A stretch of 64,000 nt of DNA, taken from assembly GCF_900156685.1 (NCBI RefSeq), contig NZ_FTOJ01000006.1:62001-126000 (forward strand), written 5' to 3'. A model generated the notes under the pieces. It saw nothing but the letters and a program-made list of their open reading frames with translations, was not told the origin of the DNA and did not search any database. Of this stretch, positions 15,386 through 24,119 are shown in pieces. Position 1 is the first letter of the stretch, and each line of letters begins with the position of its first letter. Origin of the DNA: Chryseobacterium piscicola. Lineage in GTDB: Bacteria > Bacteroidota > Bacteroidia > Flavobacteriales > Weeksellaceae. The position numbers were made by a program, and so were the translations under genes.

Positions 15386-15814
15386 TTACAACTGATTTTC
15401 AGACAAATTTTTCACATTCTGAATTGCCAAAGGAACTTTCTCTTCAAAGAAACTTTTAAATTCTTTTGAAGTATTGATTTCTAGTGTTAGTTTTGTAGAA
15501 TATTCGGTTTCCTCAAGTAAATAAGATTCTGTTGCATCGCCCCAATCCATCGGGGTTTCAATTCCGCTGTAAATTTCTCCTAAATGCAGAAAAACCATTT
15601 CCTTAGCAGGAATATTTTTCACAACTTTACTAAACATTCCGTTGTTATCTGGATCTAAAAACTGTACTTTACTATCTTCTTCCAAGGTACCTACATAGAA
15701 AGAGCCTTCGCAGAATGCTGATGTCCACTGACGGTATGAAAACTCGTCCCAAAGCACGTTCCAAACTTTTTCGGGTGCAGCATCTATTGTTATTTCAAAT
15801 TTTATAAATTCCAT
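15386..15814 (-). CDS. SRPBCC (AHSA1-like) domain protein, 142 aa
   Basis: A paralogue of its downstream neighbour: MEFIKFEITIDAAPEKVWNVLW at the start, and the same C-terminal helix ending VKNLSEN. The central part is shorter and more acidic (TLEEDSKVQFLDPDNNGMFS). The matching C-termini (VVKNLSES and NVKNLSEN) indicate duplication. The gap of about 90 bases to the next gene has no terminator, so co-transcription is likely. Ligand unknown. Confidence 0.8.
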   Translation of the reverse strand: MEFIKFEITIDAAPEKVWNVLWDEFSYRQWTSAFCEGSFYVGTLEEDSKVQFLDPDNNGMFSKVVKNIPAKEMVFLHLGEIYSGIETPMDWGDATESYLLEETEYSTKLTLEINTSKEFKSFFEEKVPLAIQNVKNLSENQL

Positions 15815-16016
15815 ATTTTTTTGATTTTAAGGTTTAGGGAAAATTATTTACCCTGTCATGATTACCTATCGTTGATGTGAAGGATTTTGATATAATTAAA
15901 AAAAATATTCTTAAATATCTAGATTACAGTAAAATAAAAGTTAAAGATTAATGTTTGATTTTTTTTAACATCCCAAAACCATATTTAATACTCAGCTTCC
16001 ATTTACCGTTAAAAAG

Positions 16017-16880
16017 TTAAGAATTATAAGCTTCTTCCAAGTCTTTAATTACAATTTTCTGCATTTCCATCATTTTCTGAACAACTTTCTGAGCTTTCAT
16101 TTGATTGGGATCGCTCATCAATTCTATTAATTTTTTGGGTATAATTTGCCAGCTCATTCCGAATTTATCTTTCAGCCAGCCACAGCTACGTTCTACGCCC
16201 CCATTTTCTGTTAAAGAATTCCAAAGATGATCTGTTTCTTCTTGATTATGAGTCATTACAACCATTGAAATTCCTTCATTAAAATCGAATTGATGGTCAT
16301 AAGAATTATCCATACAGAAAAAGCTGTAATTATCTATTTCAAAATGGGCATTTTGTATATTTTCTGGAACTTCGTGATTTTCATTTCCTACTCCATCTCC
16401 ATATTTCAAAACATCACCAATTTTAGAATTTGGGAAAGTTCTTGTGTACAATTGCATCGCTTCCAAAGCTTTTCCGTTATTGTGATGAATGAACATTAAT
16501 GTAGGAATAATTCTTTGTGTACCTTGCTTTTCTGCCAAGCACAATTGCCAAGTTACACCAAACTGATCCCGAACCCACCCGTATTTTTTACTCCAAGGAT
16601 ATTCTCCAAGTTCCATTAAAACAATTCCTCCGTCAGCTAATTGATTCCAATAATTTTGTACCTCATCTTGCGTTTCACACATGACCATAAAAGAAACTGA
16701 GGCGTTTTTTTTAAATTGCGGCCCCCCGTTTAAAAGCATAATTTTCTGCCCGAAAAGCTCAATATTCAAAACTACAGGAGTATCCGCAGTGATTTTTCCG
16801 TTAAAGATTCTGCAATATCGTTCTGCGGTTTGTTTTGCATCCTCATTGTGCCATAAACATGGGAAAATATCGTTATTCAT
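16017..16880 (-). CDS. Tandem VOC-superfamily protein (PhnB-like), 287 aa
   Basis: Two VOC (glyoxalase/bleomycin-resistance fold) domains in one chain. The first covers about 1-125 (FPCLWHNEDAKQTAERYCRIF, then GPQFKKNASVSFMVMC, then YGWVRDQFGVTWQLC). The second covers about 128-250 (TLMFIHHNNGKALEAMQLYTRTF, then GISMVVMTHNQEETDHLW, then CGWLKDKFGMSWQIIP). Both keep the W-x-D-x-F-G-x-x-WQ end typical of the PhnB/3-demethylubiquinone-methyltransferase-like group. The last 35 residues form a helical extension. Catalytic activity is not established for this family. Confidence 0.85.
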   Translation of the reverse strand: MNNDIFPCLWHNEDAKQTAERYCRIFNGKITADTPVVLNIELFGQKIMLLNGGPQFKKNASVSFMVMCETQDEVQNYWNQLADGGIVLMELGEYPWSKKYGWVRDQFGVTWQLCLAEKQGTQRIIPTLMFIHHNNGKALEAMQLYTRTFPNSKIGDVLKYGDGVGNENHEVPENIQNAHFEIDNYSFFCMDNSYDHQFDFNEGISMVVMTHNQEETDHLWNSLTENGGVERSCGWLKDKFGMSWQIIPKKLIELMSDPNQMKAQKVVQKMMEMQKIVIKDLEEAYNS

Positions 16881-16906
16881 TATTGAGTTTTATTATTTAT
16901 AAAAAA

Positions 16907-19390
16907 TTAAATCAAATATTTCTTCAGTCCTTCCATAATCCCCTGCCAAAGAGTATTGAAGAAACTTTTGTTGGGATCACGATCTTTATCTACTTCCACA
17001 TGATCCGGCTCTCCTTTAGAGTTATTTTTAACAAAAATATTAGCAATTGCTGAAAGTACTTTTCTTTCTTTTCCTGTATTTTTATTCAAAAAATTCACGT
17101 TCATATCGGTATAGTTAAAACCGAATTTTCCGCCTATTTTATTAGTGTTTCCGGTGTAATCAAATTTTAAATAATTGATTTTACCGTCTAGGCTTACGTT
17201 AAGATAAGGTCTCACAAAAAGATTTGCGTTTTCTATAGATAAATCTTTAATCGTTCCGTTGATTGCAAAATCGTCATTTTTGTTGGCGACATCAAAGTTC
17301 CAATGAATATCTGTAGGTGCGTCGCCAAAAAAATCAAAATTAGAATCTACTTTTATCATTGTAGGTTTCCCTGTTATCTTTGCATTGTTAACATCTTTGA
17401 TCTTCGCATTGAAATTATCAAAAGTAATTTTACCTGGAATCTGGGCCTTTTCAGCAATTTCTTCATAAGTAAGTTTAGAGTTTATAATATCAATCTGTTT
17501 CACATAAAAAGGAAATTTCACATCTCGAAGTTTTTTGCTAAACATGTATCGAATCGCAATGTCATCCGGAGGAGCCAAATCGTGATAAATATTGCAGTTT
17601 ATTCCATCCACTACAATCTGTTCTAGATCGATGATTGTTTTCCCTCCAATTATAGAATTTTTATCTTTAATATTTAAGGATTTAATTTTTATAGTGTACA
17701 AATCTTCTTCTACAGCAATCATTTTATTAAATTGATTTCTAGAGTATTTTGGAAGAAATGCAAAATTACGAATTTGGGTTATTTTATCCGTGTTTTTAAT
17801 TTCATCTAATTTGAGTAGATAATATTTTCCCGCGTCAATATCTATTTTTTCAGCGGTAACAATTCTGTTTTTCACATGAAAAGGAATTGATTCTTTAAGG
17901 ATTTCTTTATTGGTTGTAATTGAATTTAATTGAACATTAAATTTTCTAATCTTCATTTTTTGGGCGCCTTGTTTCGTTTGGCTGAAACTTCCATTGATTA
18001 AGTTTAGTGAGCTTACATTTGCCATCAAATCGGGGCTTTCACCTTTAGATTTCTGCGAAACTGCTTTTTTCCCGGTTGCGGCAATAATTTCAATATCAGG
18101 ACGATAGATGTTGATTTTATTAAGATTCAATTGTAACTGTTGCCCTACAAATTTAGATTTGTTATTTAATATCTCTATTTTATCGGTTTTAATATTATAA
18201 ACATCTTTAGAATTGCTTTTTCCAAGTGCCCTGAACTCGGCATTAGTAATAAAAATATCCGAATTGTTGGAACTTATTTTTTTTACACTTACCTCTTGTA
18301 ATGGATTTGCTTTAAAATAAATGTTTTTAAATTCCACATTGTGAGTAGAAAACTTGAAAGGCAATTTTTCTTTAACTGTATTTTTATCAAATACTATATC
18401 TTTCAAATTTACATGAAAATTATCTATAGAAGCTGTTTTCGTTTTATCTTGCTGCTGAATGAGCACCGAACCTTCCTGCAAATCTAGATTTTTGATCCCT
18501 ATTTTTAGATTAATTTCCTTTTGGTTTTCTTTTACCGTTTTTTTGTTGGTTGACGTTACAATTAATTGTGGTTTGCCAAATTTCGCATTTTCGATGATAA
18601 GAGAATCTTCTTCGATTGCGAAATTATGGGCAGAAAGTTGATTTACTTTAAAATCAAAAACATTTTTTGCATTGTACAAATAAGGATTTTCAATTGGCTT
18701 TAGATGAAATTCTGAAATAGTGAACTGTTTGTTTTTGGCATCAATTTTTTTTGCAAAAATCTGGTAAAATTCATTTACTGTGATTACAATATCTTGGGCG
18801 TCTATTTTAAAATTTTTATAGGCTACGGGAAGCATAGAAACGTCATTTTTTTGACTGATTTCTGTTAAATTAATGTTGACGTTTTTACCATTAAAAAGGT
18901 CTTTCTTATTACTTCCTTTTACTGAGAAATTTCCATTGGTTACCAAAATATTTTTAACTCCAAAGTCTACATTCTTTTTAGGAGACTTACTTTTTTCTTT
19001 TGATTTCCCGATAAGTACAGTAATCTGGGGATCTATTAATGATATATCATCAGCATGATAAGATGTATTAAAAATAGCTTTCCAAATCCCAAAATTTTCA
19101 ACATTTAAACTTTTTATAGTGCCATTGATTTGAGTAACAGTGGTATCTTTTGTAGGTTTTGTTTTTATTACAAGTTCGTTTGCGGAAATATTTCCTTTAA
19201 ACAAATTGATATCAAAATCTTTAAGACTCAGTTGGTAATTTGTTTTTTCATTTACCAAATCAGGAAGTTTATGTTTTAGGTAAATAGTAAGCAAAAATGG
19301 AAATGAGAGTATCAAAACAGCAAATATTCCCACTGCAATCAGTATATTTTTTTTTGGTTTTCTGGTTTTTTTTACTGTTTTATTTTCCAT
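16907..19390 (-). CDS. AsmA-like/DUF748-type membrane-anchored repeat protein, 827 aa
   Basis: After a basic N-terminus (KKTRKPKKN) there is a single membrane helix at about 15-37 (ILIAVGIFAVLILSFPFLLTIYL). A very long periplasmic part follows, built of alternating beta strands with recurrent NI, NGS/F and LN-LK patterns, plus segments such as DFDINLFKGNISANELVI near residue 60. This is the architecture of AsmA/DUF748 proteins, which form extended grooves and are thought to carry lipids between the membranes. The C-terminus (SFFNTLWQGIMEGLKKYLI) is an amphipathic helix as often seen in such proteins. Separated from the flanking genes by AT-rich gaps; likely its own transcript. Confidence 0.7.
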   Translation of the reverse strand: MENKTVKKTRKPKKNILIAVGIFAVLILSFPFLLTIYLKHKLPDLVNEKTNYQLSLKDFDINLFKGNISANELVIKTKPTKDTTVTQINGTIKSLNVENFGIWKAIFNTSYHADDISLIDPQITVLIGKSKEKSKSPKKNVDFGVKNILVTNGNFSVKGSNKKDLFNGKNVNINLTEISQKNDVSMLPVAYKNFKIDAQDIVITVNEFYQIFAKKIDAKNKQFTISEFHLKPIENPYLYNAKNVFDFKVNQLSAHNFAIEEDSLIIENAKFGKPQLIVTSTNKKTVKENQKEINLKIGIKNLDLQEGSVLIQQQDKTKTASIDNFHVNLKDIVFDKNTVKEKLPFKFSTHNVEFKNIYFKANPLQEVSVKKISSNNSDIFITNAEFRALGKSNSKDVYNIKTDKIEILNNKSKFVGQQLQLNLNKINIYRPDIEIIAATGKKAVSQKSKGESPDLMANVSSLNLINGSFSQTKQGAQKMKIRKFNVQLNSITTNKEILKESIPFHVKNRIVTAEKIDIDAGKYYLLKLDEIKNTDKITQIRNFAFLPKYSRNQFNKMIAVEEDLYTIKIKSLNIKDKNSIIGGKTIIDLEQIVVDGINCNIYHDLAPPDDIAIRYMFSKKLRDVKFPFYVKQIDIINSKLTYEEIAEKAQIPGKITFDNFNAKIKDVNNAKITGKPTMIKVDSNFDFFGDAPTDIHWNFDVANKNDDFAINGTIKDLSIENANLFVRPYLNVSLDGKINYLKFDYTGNTNKIGGKFGFNYTDMNVNFLNKNTGKERKVLSAIANIFVKNNSKGEPDHVEVDKDRDPNKSFFNTLWQGIMEGLKKYLI

Positions 19391-19510
19391 TTTTTGTGAT
19401 GATTAATTTGTAAAGTAAATTCATTGAATTTCTATTAATGTATTAGCAATTCTTTTACATTTCCAAATCTCATTCCACACTATATAATAAATGAAATTAT
19501 TATGTTAAAT

Positions 19511-19924
19511 TCAGTTGTTTTCAGTATATTTATGAAAGTTATTCAGTATTGCATACCAACCATCACGCTGCATTTCTGAAGAATTTTGTTTTTCGGGATC
19601 AAAATTTATTTTAACTTTCGTTGTCTTATCATCCAGTTTTTCGAAAATAACTTCTACCTTCCTTTGGTCTTCCAGGTGGTACTTAATCAATTGTTTTTCA
19701 ACAATTTCATCGTATACTCCAATAAGATCAAAACCAAAACTGCCGTCTTTTGCTTCCATTCTATTGTTAAATTTCCCGCCTATTCTCAAATCATTTTCTG
19801 AACTTGGGCAATGCCAACTTTCGTGAGCAAAATTCCACTTTACAATATGTTTAGGCTCATTATAATAATCCCAAACTTTTTCTACGTTTTCTAAAATCGT
19901 AATGTCTATTCTTATTTTATCCAT
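19511..19924 (-). CDS. SRPBCC (AHSA1-like) domain protein, 137 aa
   Basis: It starts MDKIRIDITILENVEKVWDYY and keeps the family signposts: WNFAHESWHCPSSENDLRIGGKF in the N-terminal half and the C-terminal helix QRDGWYAILNNFHKY. This W-x-x-IL-x-N-F-x-KY end is typical of AHSA1/polyketide-cyclase-like members in Bacteroidetes. It is the third SRPBCC gene of the cluster and the closest in style to general AHSA1 proteins. No catalytic residues can be assigned. Confidence 0.8.
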   Translation of the reverse strand: MDKIRIDITILENVEKVWDYYNEPKHIVKWNFAHESWHCPSSENDLRIGGKFNNRMEAKDGSFGFDLIGVYDEIVEKQLIKYHLEDQRKVEVIFEKLDDKTTKVKINFDPEKQNSSEMQRDGWYAILNNFHKYTENN

Positions 19925-19993
19925 TTGTTTTGTTTGTTTAAAAAAAGGCCAATTTACGTTACCCTTTTATTCATTAAATATAGCGTTAATTTT

Positions 19994-20431
19994 TCAGCCT
20001 TCGTATCCTATGTCAGTAGAAAAATTCACCATCCAGTACACTCCGAATTTATCCTGAAAACTACCGAAATAATCTCCCCAAAACTGATCTTCTAGTGGCA
20101 TTTCTATATTCCCATTTTCTGATAATGCTTTGAAAATTCTTTCGGCTTCTTCTCTTGAATCTGGGAAAACAGAGACGTAATTGCTATTTCCCATCTTAAG
20201 ATTCTGTCCGAATGATGGCACAATATCCGATGCCATCAAAAGATCGCCACCCACTGGTAGTGCAATGTGCATCACTCTGTTTTTCTCTTCATCTGATAAA
20301 TTTTCGGTTCCAGGAGCATTGCCCATTTTGCGAATTCCTCCAACGAATTCACCTCCGAAAACAGATTTATAAAATATGAAAGCTTCTTCTGCTGTACCGT
20401 CAAAATTGAGGTAAGGATTTAATTTAGGCAT
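19994..20431 (-). CDS. VOC-family protein (PhnB-like), 145 aa
   Basis: A single VOC domain: LNPYLNFDGTAEEAFIFYKSVFGGEF at the start, RVMHIALPVGGDLLMASD in the middle, and WGDYFGSFQDKFGVYWMVN at the end. The opening LNFDG-A-EEA-FYK-VFGG is diagnostic for the PhnB-type subgroup (Pfam 3-demethylubiquinone-9 methyltransferase-like). Function in metabolism unknown. It lies 69 bases upstream of the SRPBCC gene on the same strand. Confidence 0.85.
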   Translation of the reverse strand: MPKLNPYLNFDGTAEEAFIFYKSVFGGEFVGGIRKMGNAPGTENLSDEEKNRVMHIALPVGGDLLMASDIVPSFGQNLKMGNSNYVSVFPDSREEAERIFKALSENGNIEMPLEDQFWGDYFGSFQDKFGVYWMVNFSTDIGYEG

Positions 20432-20617
20432 AATTTTATTTTTTTAGTTATTTTTTTAATACAAATAGCAAAAACCTCTTCACTAATAAAATAATAATTG
20501 AAATTAATGCTAATATTTATACGATTACGATTTTTAATGCGAGTAACTGAAAAGATTTTCTATAATCTTTTTTTGACGGCTTTTCGTTCACAAATATGTA
20601 TAGCAAATGCTGAACGA

Positions 20618-21022
20618 TTAATTTATCATTTGAGACATATCGGCAAAAGTGACGTTCCAGCCATGTCCGTTGATGTCCCAGAAAGAATTTTGATACATCC
20701 ATCCATAATCCTGTGGTTCCTCGTGCTGGGTTGCACCGTTGGCAATAGCTTTGTTTACAATATCATCAACTTCTTCACGACTATTTAAGCTAATAGCAAC
20801 CAAAACCTGCGTTGTATCGCCCTTAGGAACTGGTCTTTCAGAAAAAGTCTGAAAATATTCTTCGGTAATAAACATCACGAAAATAGTATCACTCATCACA
20901 ATACAAACTGCTCTCTCATCGGAAATCTGCTCATTGATTGAGAAACCGAGATTACTCCAAAACTCCTTTGTTTTAAGAATATTTTTTACGGGAAGATTGA
21001 CGTAAATTTGATTGATTTTCAT
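20618..21022 (-). CDS. VOC-family protein (glyoxalase-like), 134 aa
   Basis: One VOC domain: IYVNLPVKNILKTKEFWSNLGF at the start and GWMYQNSFWDINGHGWNVTF at the end. The C-terminal FWDINGHGWNV motif, together with a D-E-R-AVCIVMSDTIFVM strand, is characteristic of a common Bacteroidetes glyoxalase-like group whose substrate is unknown. Many members are annotated as extradiol-dioxygenase-like; no complete metal triad can be confirmed here. Confidence 0.85.
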   Translation of the reverse strand: MKINQIYVNLPVKNILKTKEFWSNLGFSINEQISDERAVCIVMSDTIFVMFITEEYFQTFSERPVPKGDTTQVLVAISLNSREEVDDIVNKAIANGATQHEEPQDYGWMYQNSFWDINGHGWNVTFADMSQMIN

Positions 21023-21102
21023 TTTCCAAATTTTTTAATGGTTAAAGATTTAACCAAAATTACTTACTTATTATTAAAAATCAACTTGCCCTAAGACAAG
21101 AT

Positions 21103-21693
21103 TTAAGTTTTTCGGGGATGAGAAACCAATTCTTTACGAATTCTGCTCAGTGAAGTGTCTGTAATACCAAGATAAGATGCAATTTGCTTCAAAGGAGCAA
21201 ACTTTATTACCTGTGGTTTCTGCTCTAAAAGATTAAGATACCTTTTGGTTGCAGAAAGAGTAAAGATAGCTAATGAACGATTTTTATATGCGAATAGTTC
21301 TTGGGACATCCATGATCTACCCCATTCTCTTAAGTTGGGTATTCTGTGAAACAATTCCTGGAAAGTTTCAAAATCAAGCTTCCAACATTCGCAATCTGTT
21401 ATGCAGACAATATTTTCTTGTGTAGGAATTCTTTGAAATAGTGATGATACATCAATGATGATTTCATTTTCAACAAAAAATTGTGTTGTAACCTCACAAC
21501 CATTAAAATCATTAACAAAAGAACGTACCAAACCTTTTTCTAAAATATAATATTCATTTGCCATTTTACCTTCTTCAAGGAGATAATCTCCCTTTTGGAA
21601 AACTACTTTTTCATGTGCTTTAGTTATATCATCAAGCTCTTCTGGGAAGAAAAAAGGAAAATCATAGTAAACGATAAAAGCTTTTGTATTCAT
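21103..21693 (-). CDS. Crp/Fnr-family transcriptional regulator, 196 aa
   Basis: An N-terminal cyclic-nucleotide-binding-like beta barrel (about 20-110: GDYLLEEGKMANEYYILEKGLVR). A long helix (RSLAIFTLSATKRYLNLLEQKP) leads to a winged-helix part (KQIASYLGITDTSLSRIRKEL, about 165-186). The effector pocket lacks a clear R-x-S cAMP motif, which is usual for the many Bacteroidetes members, so cAMP responsiveness is uncertain. It stands next to the VOC/SRPBCC cluster and may control it; in Chryseobacterium such regulators often neighbour stress-linked small proteins. Confidence 0.85.
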   Translation of the reverse strand: MNTKAFIVYYDFPFFFPEELDDITKAHEKVVFQKGDYLLEEGKMANEYYILEKGLVRSFVNDFNGCEVTTQFFVENEIIIDVSSLFQRIPTQENIVCITDCECWKLDFETFQELFHRIPNLREWGRSWMSQELFAYKNRSLAIFTLSATKRYLNLLEQKPQVIKFAPLKQIASYLGITDTSLSRIRKELVSHPRKT

Positions 21694-21933
21694 TCAAATT
21701 ATGTTTTATTAAACTTTAAAATTAGAATTTTTATTGGAATATGAAATTTTTTGATTTGGGATCTTACTTTTTAAAGACTTTAACATTCCATAATAATGTA
21801 AACACTCTACTTAAATCTGGCCTTTACTCATGAAAAATATAGTTTGAAGCATTATTATGAGCTTATGGAAGTTTATTTTAAAACAAATTATTTAGAATTG
21901 CATCCCGTTTTTGAGCATTCTTATGGGGAGATT

Positions 21934-23145
21934 TTAAAACAAAGAAAGCTGAATAGGTTTCGGTTTTGAAGGTTGTACAGCATCGCCAAAAACGGTTTTT
22001 CCGCCGAAACGCCAAGAGTTTTGACGTTCTTCTTCAATCACCTCATTGATGTCAAAATCGGGAGTGAAATTTTTCTCAGCTTCCGAAATAATCGTATGAA
22101 GTTTATTGATAGACTGCAATTTATCTGAATTTCCCAGTTTTGATTTTTCAATTCCTTTTTGCAGAATATTTATAGTCTCATCATACACTGTGATGGGAAC
22201 AGGAAACGGATGACCGTCTTTCCCACCATTAGCAAAAGAGAATCTCGCAGGATCTCTGAATCTTGAAGGTGAACCATGAATAACCTCGCTTACCAAAGCT
22301 AGACTCTGCAAAGTACGCGGTCCAACTCCTTTCAGCAAAAGCAATTCTTCAAAATTCTCTGGCTGATTTTCTCTGGTCATGTACAAAAGTGTTCCCAGTT
22401 TTTTTAAGTCCACATCAGAAGCACGAACGTCATGATGAGCAGGCAATATCAAATTAGCAAAATCCTGCATGATTTTTTCTGAATTGGTATGAGAAATTTC
22501 TAAAATTCCTTCTCTGCTTTTCTGAGCTTCATTTGCAGTTAAGTTAAGAATCTGTCCCCGATTGACACCCTGAATTCCTTTGTGAGGTTCATCAACAAAA
22601 GATTCCATATTTTCAGAATGCCAATGATAGCGTCTTGCTGTTCCGTCTGCATCGTTCATGCCTTGTTGTACAACTGCCCATTTTCCTTCATCTGATACAA
22701 TAAAATTATGAAGATACAATTGATAACCATCCTGAATTGCCGTATTATCTACTTTTGCAGACAGTTTACTTGCCCGAACCAGATCGTTCCCATTCAATCC
22801 TGTTTTATCGGCGATAACAAGAAGTTCGTTGGGAGTTTCTTTGGAAAATCTGCCTTTTCCACCACAGATATAAATTCCCAGTTCTTTCGAATTTGGATTG
22901 ATGCTGCGTTTTAAAGCGCCCATTACAGAAGTTGTTATCCCAGAAGAATGCCAATCCATCCCCATTACTGCACCAAAACTTTGAAACCAAAAAGGATCTG
23001 CCAATCTGCGGAGGACTTCGTTTTTACCGTAATCCGCCAACATGACTTCTACAATAGAACGCCCCAGTAAAGCCATTCTTTCGTAGAGCCAAGGCGGGAC
23101 TTTTCCGTAATGTAATGGTAAAGTTGCAGTTCCGGAACGTTTCAT
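21934..23145 (-). CDS. DUF763 protein with helix-hairpin-helix segment and C-terminal clamp-binding motif, 403 aa
   Basis: The N-terminus (MKRSGTATLPLHYGKVPPWL, then MDWHSSGITTSVMGALKR) is the signature of DUF763, an uncharacterised family in bacteria and archaea. Conserved blocks with polar residues follow: GKGRFSKETP, HNFIVSDEGKWAVVQQGMN, RRYHWHSE and LPAHHDVR, the kind of H/D/W-rich pattern seen in metal-dependent enzymes. At about 270-290 the stretch LLLLKGVGPRTLQSLALVSE is a helix-hairpin-helix-like DNA-binding motif. The last five residues are QLSLF, matching the bacterial beta-sliding-clamp consensus QL(S/D)LF at a free C-terminus. Taken together I infer a DNA-acting enzyme recruited to replication or repair sites; the activity is unknown. 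Confidence 0.8.
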   Translation of the reverse strand: MKRSGTATLPLHYGKVPPWLYERMALLGRSIVEVMLADYGKNEVLRRLADPFWFQSFGAVMGMDWHSSGITTSVMGALKRSINPNSKELGIYICGGKGRFSKETPNELLVIADKTGLNGNDLVRASKLSAKVDNTAIQDGYQLYLHNFIVSDEGKWAVVQQGMNDADGTARRYHWHSENMESFVDEPHKGIQGVNRGQILNLTANEAQKSREGILEISHTNSEKIMQDFANLILPAHHDVRASDVDLKKLGTLLYMTRENQPENFEELLLLKGVGPRTLQSLALVSEVIHGSPSRFRDPARFSFANGGKDGHPFPVPITVYDETINILQKGIEKSKLGNSDKLQSINKLHTIISEAEKNFTPDFDINEVIEEERQNSWRFGGKTVFGDAVQPSKPKPIQLSLF

Positions 23146-23150
23146 TGTGG

Positions 23151-23174
23151 GTTAAGGTTAAGGTTAAGGTTAAG
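23151..23174. repeat. Hexanucleotide tandem repeat (GTTAAG)4
   Basis: Four exact tandem copies of GTTAAG, read as CTTAAC on the coding strand of the DUF763 gene. They end five bases before its start codon, so they occupy the leader/promoter zone. Changes in copy number would shift spacing there in steps of six bases. Confidence 0.85.
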
Positions 23175-23183
23175 ACAAAAATA

Positions 23184-23212
23184 AAGCCTTACGAACAAAT
23201 TTCATAAGGCTT
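23184..23212 (-). terminator. Terminator of the HD/YitT operon
   Basis: AAGCCTTA (23184-23191) pairs with TAAGGCTT (23205-23212), followed on the minus strand by TATTTTTG. It lies just past the yitT-like stop and upstream of the DUF763 gene. Confidence 0.7.
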
Positions 23213-23233
23213 AACGCATAAATATTAAAAACT

Positions 23234-24112
23234 TTAATGCTTTATAATTTCTTTTACAATTCCACCTTGAGGTTCTCGTACGGTTTGTGTAAAAATAAAT
23301 GCTTTAGGATCGATTGCACGAACGATATTCTGTAATTTTCTGACTTCTAAACGAGTTACAATGGTGAAAATAATATCTGCGTCACTACTTTGCTCGAAAG
23401 ATTCTTTCATAAAACCTCTTTCTCCTCTATAAACAGTGATTCCTTTATTCATCGTTAAGACCAAAGCTTTTTTGATTTCTTCGCTATTTCCAGAAACTAT
23501 GGTCACTCCTGTGTAAGCTTCAATTCCCTCAATCACATATTTAGTAATCTGACTTGCTACCAGATAGGTCATAATTGCATACAAAGCTGTTTCTACTTTC
23601 AAGAATTTTGCGGCAATAATGAAGATAATGACATTCATTCCTAAAATAATCTCAGTAATACTGAAACTGCTTTTTTTGAACGTTAATAATGCTAAAACCT
23701 CCATTCCGTCGAACGTTCCGCCACCTCTCATGGATAGACCGATTCCGATTCCCATGAAAAATCCGCCGAACATGGCGACTAAAAGTTTATCGTGTGTCAA
23801 TTCAGGAAAAGGAACAGCATAGATGGTTATAATGATTAATAAGATGGTCAAAAAACTTCGGATAGCAAAATGTTTCCCGATCTGGAAATATGCCAAAACG
23901 ATGAAAGGAATATTTAAAACCAGTAAAATTACGCCAAGATTCCAATGATAAACTTCGTGTAATAAAAGTGAAATTCCGGTAACGCCGCCATCTAAAAAGT
24001 GGTTGGGAACTAGGAAAGATTTTAAAGCAAAACTCGCTGAGATTACTCCTAAAACCAGATAAATAATATCTGAAACAGTAAATAGCGGGCCATGTTTGGT
24101 TGCTGAGCTCAT
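23234..24112 (-). CDS. YitT family membrane protein, 292 aa
   Basis: Five or six hydrophobic helices fill the first 195 residues (e.g. IIYLVLGVISASFALKSFLVP, LGVILLVLNIPFIVLAYF, LVAMFGGFFMGIGIGLSM). The phrase PNHFLDGGVTGISLLL and the RGGGTFDGMEV block are diagnostic of YitT/DUF161 proteins. A cytoplasmic DUF2179 domain follows (about 205-290: GVTIVSGNSEEIKKAL, MNKGITVYRGERGF, VTRLEVRKLQNIV-I-P-AFI). Transport substrate is not established. Its start lies seven bases after the HD gene stop, so they form an operon. Confidence 0.9.
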   Translation of the reverse strand: MSSATKHGPLFTVSDIIYLVLGVISASFALKSFLVPNHFLDGGVTGISLLLHEVYHWNLGVILLVLNIPFIVLAYFQIGKHFAIRSFLTILLIIITIYAVPFPELTHDKLLVAMFGGFFMGIGIGLSMRGGGTFDGMEVLALLTFKKSSFSITEIILGMNVIIFIIAAKFLKVETALYAIMTYLVASQITKYVIEGIEAYTGVTIVSGNSEEIKKALVLTMNKGITVYRGERGFMKESFEQSSDADIIFTIVTRLEVRKLQNIVRAIDPKAFIFTQTVREPQGGIVKEIIKH

Positions 24113-24119
24113 AGGATGA

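Noticed and set aside
21840..21968. Plus-strand frame with coding-like residues (HEKYSLKHYYELMEVYF and so on)
   Set aside because: It has no clear start, is preceded by a stop, and runs antisense into the DUF763 3' end. Too short to support.
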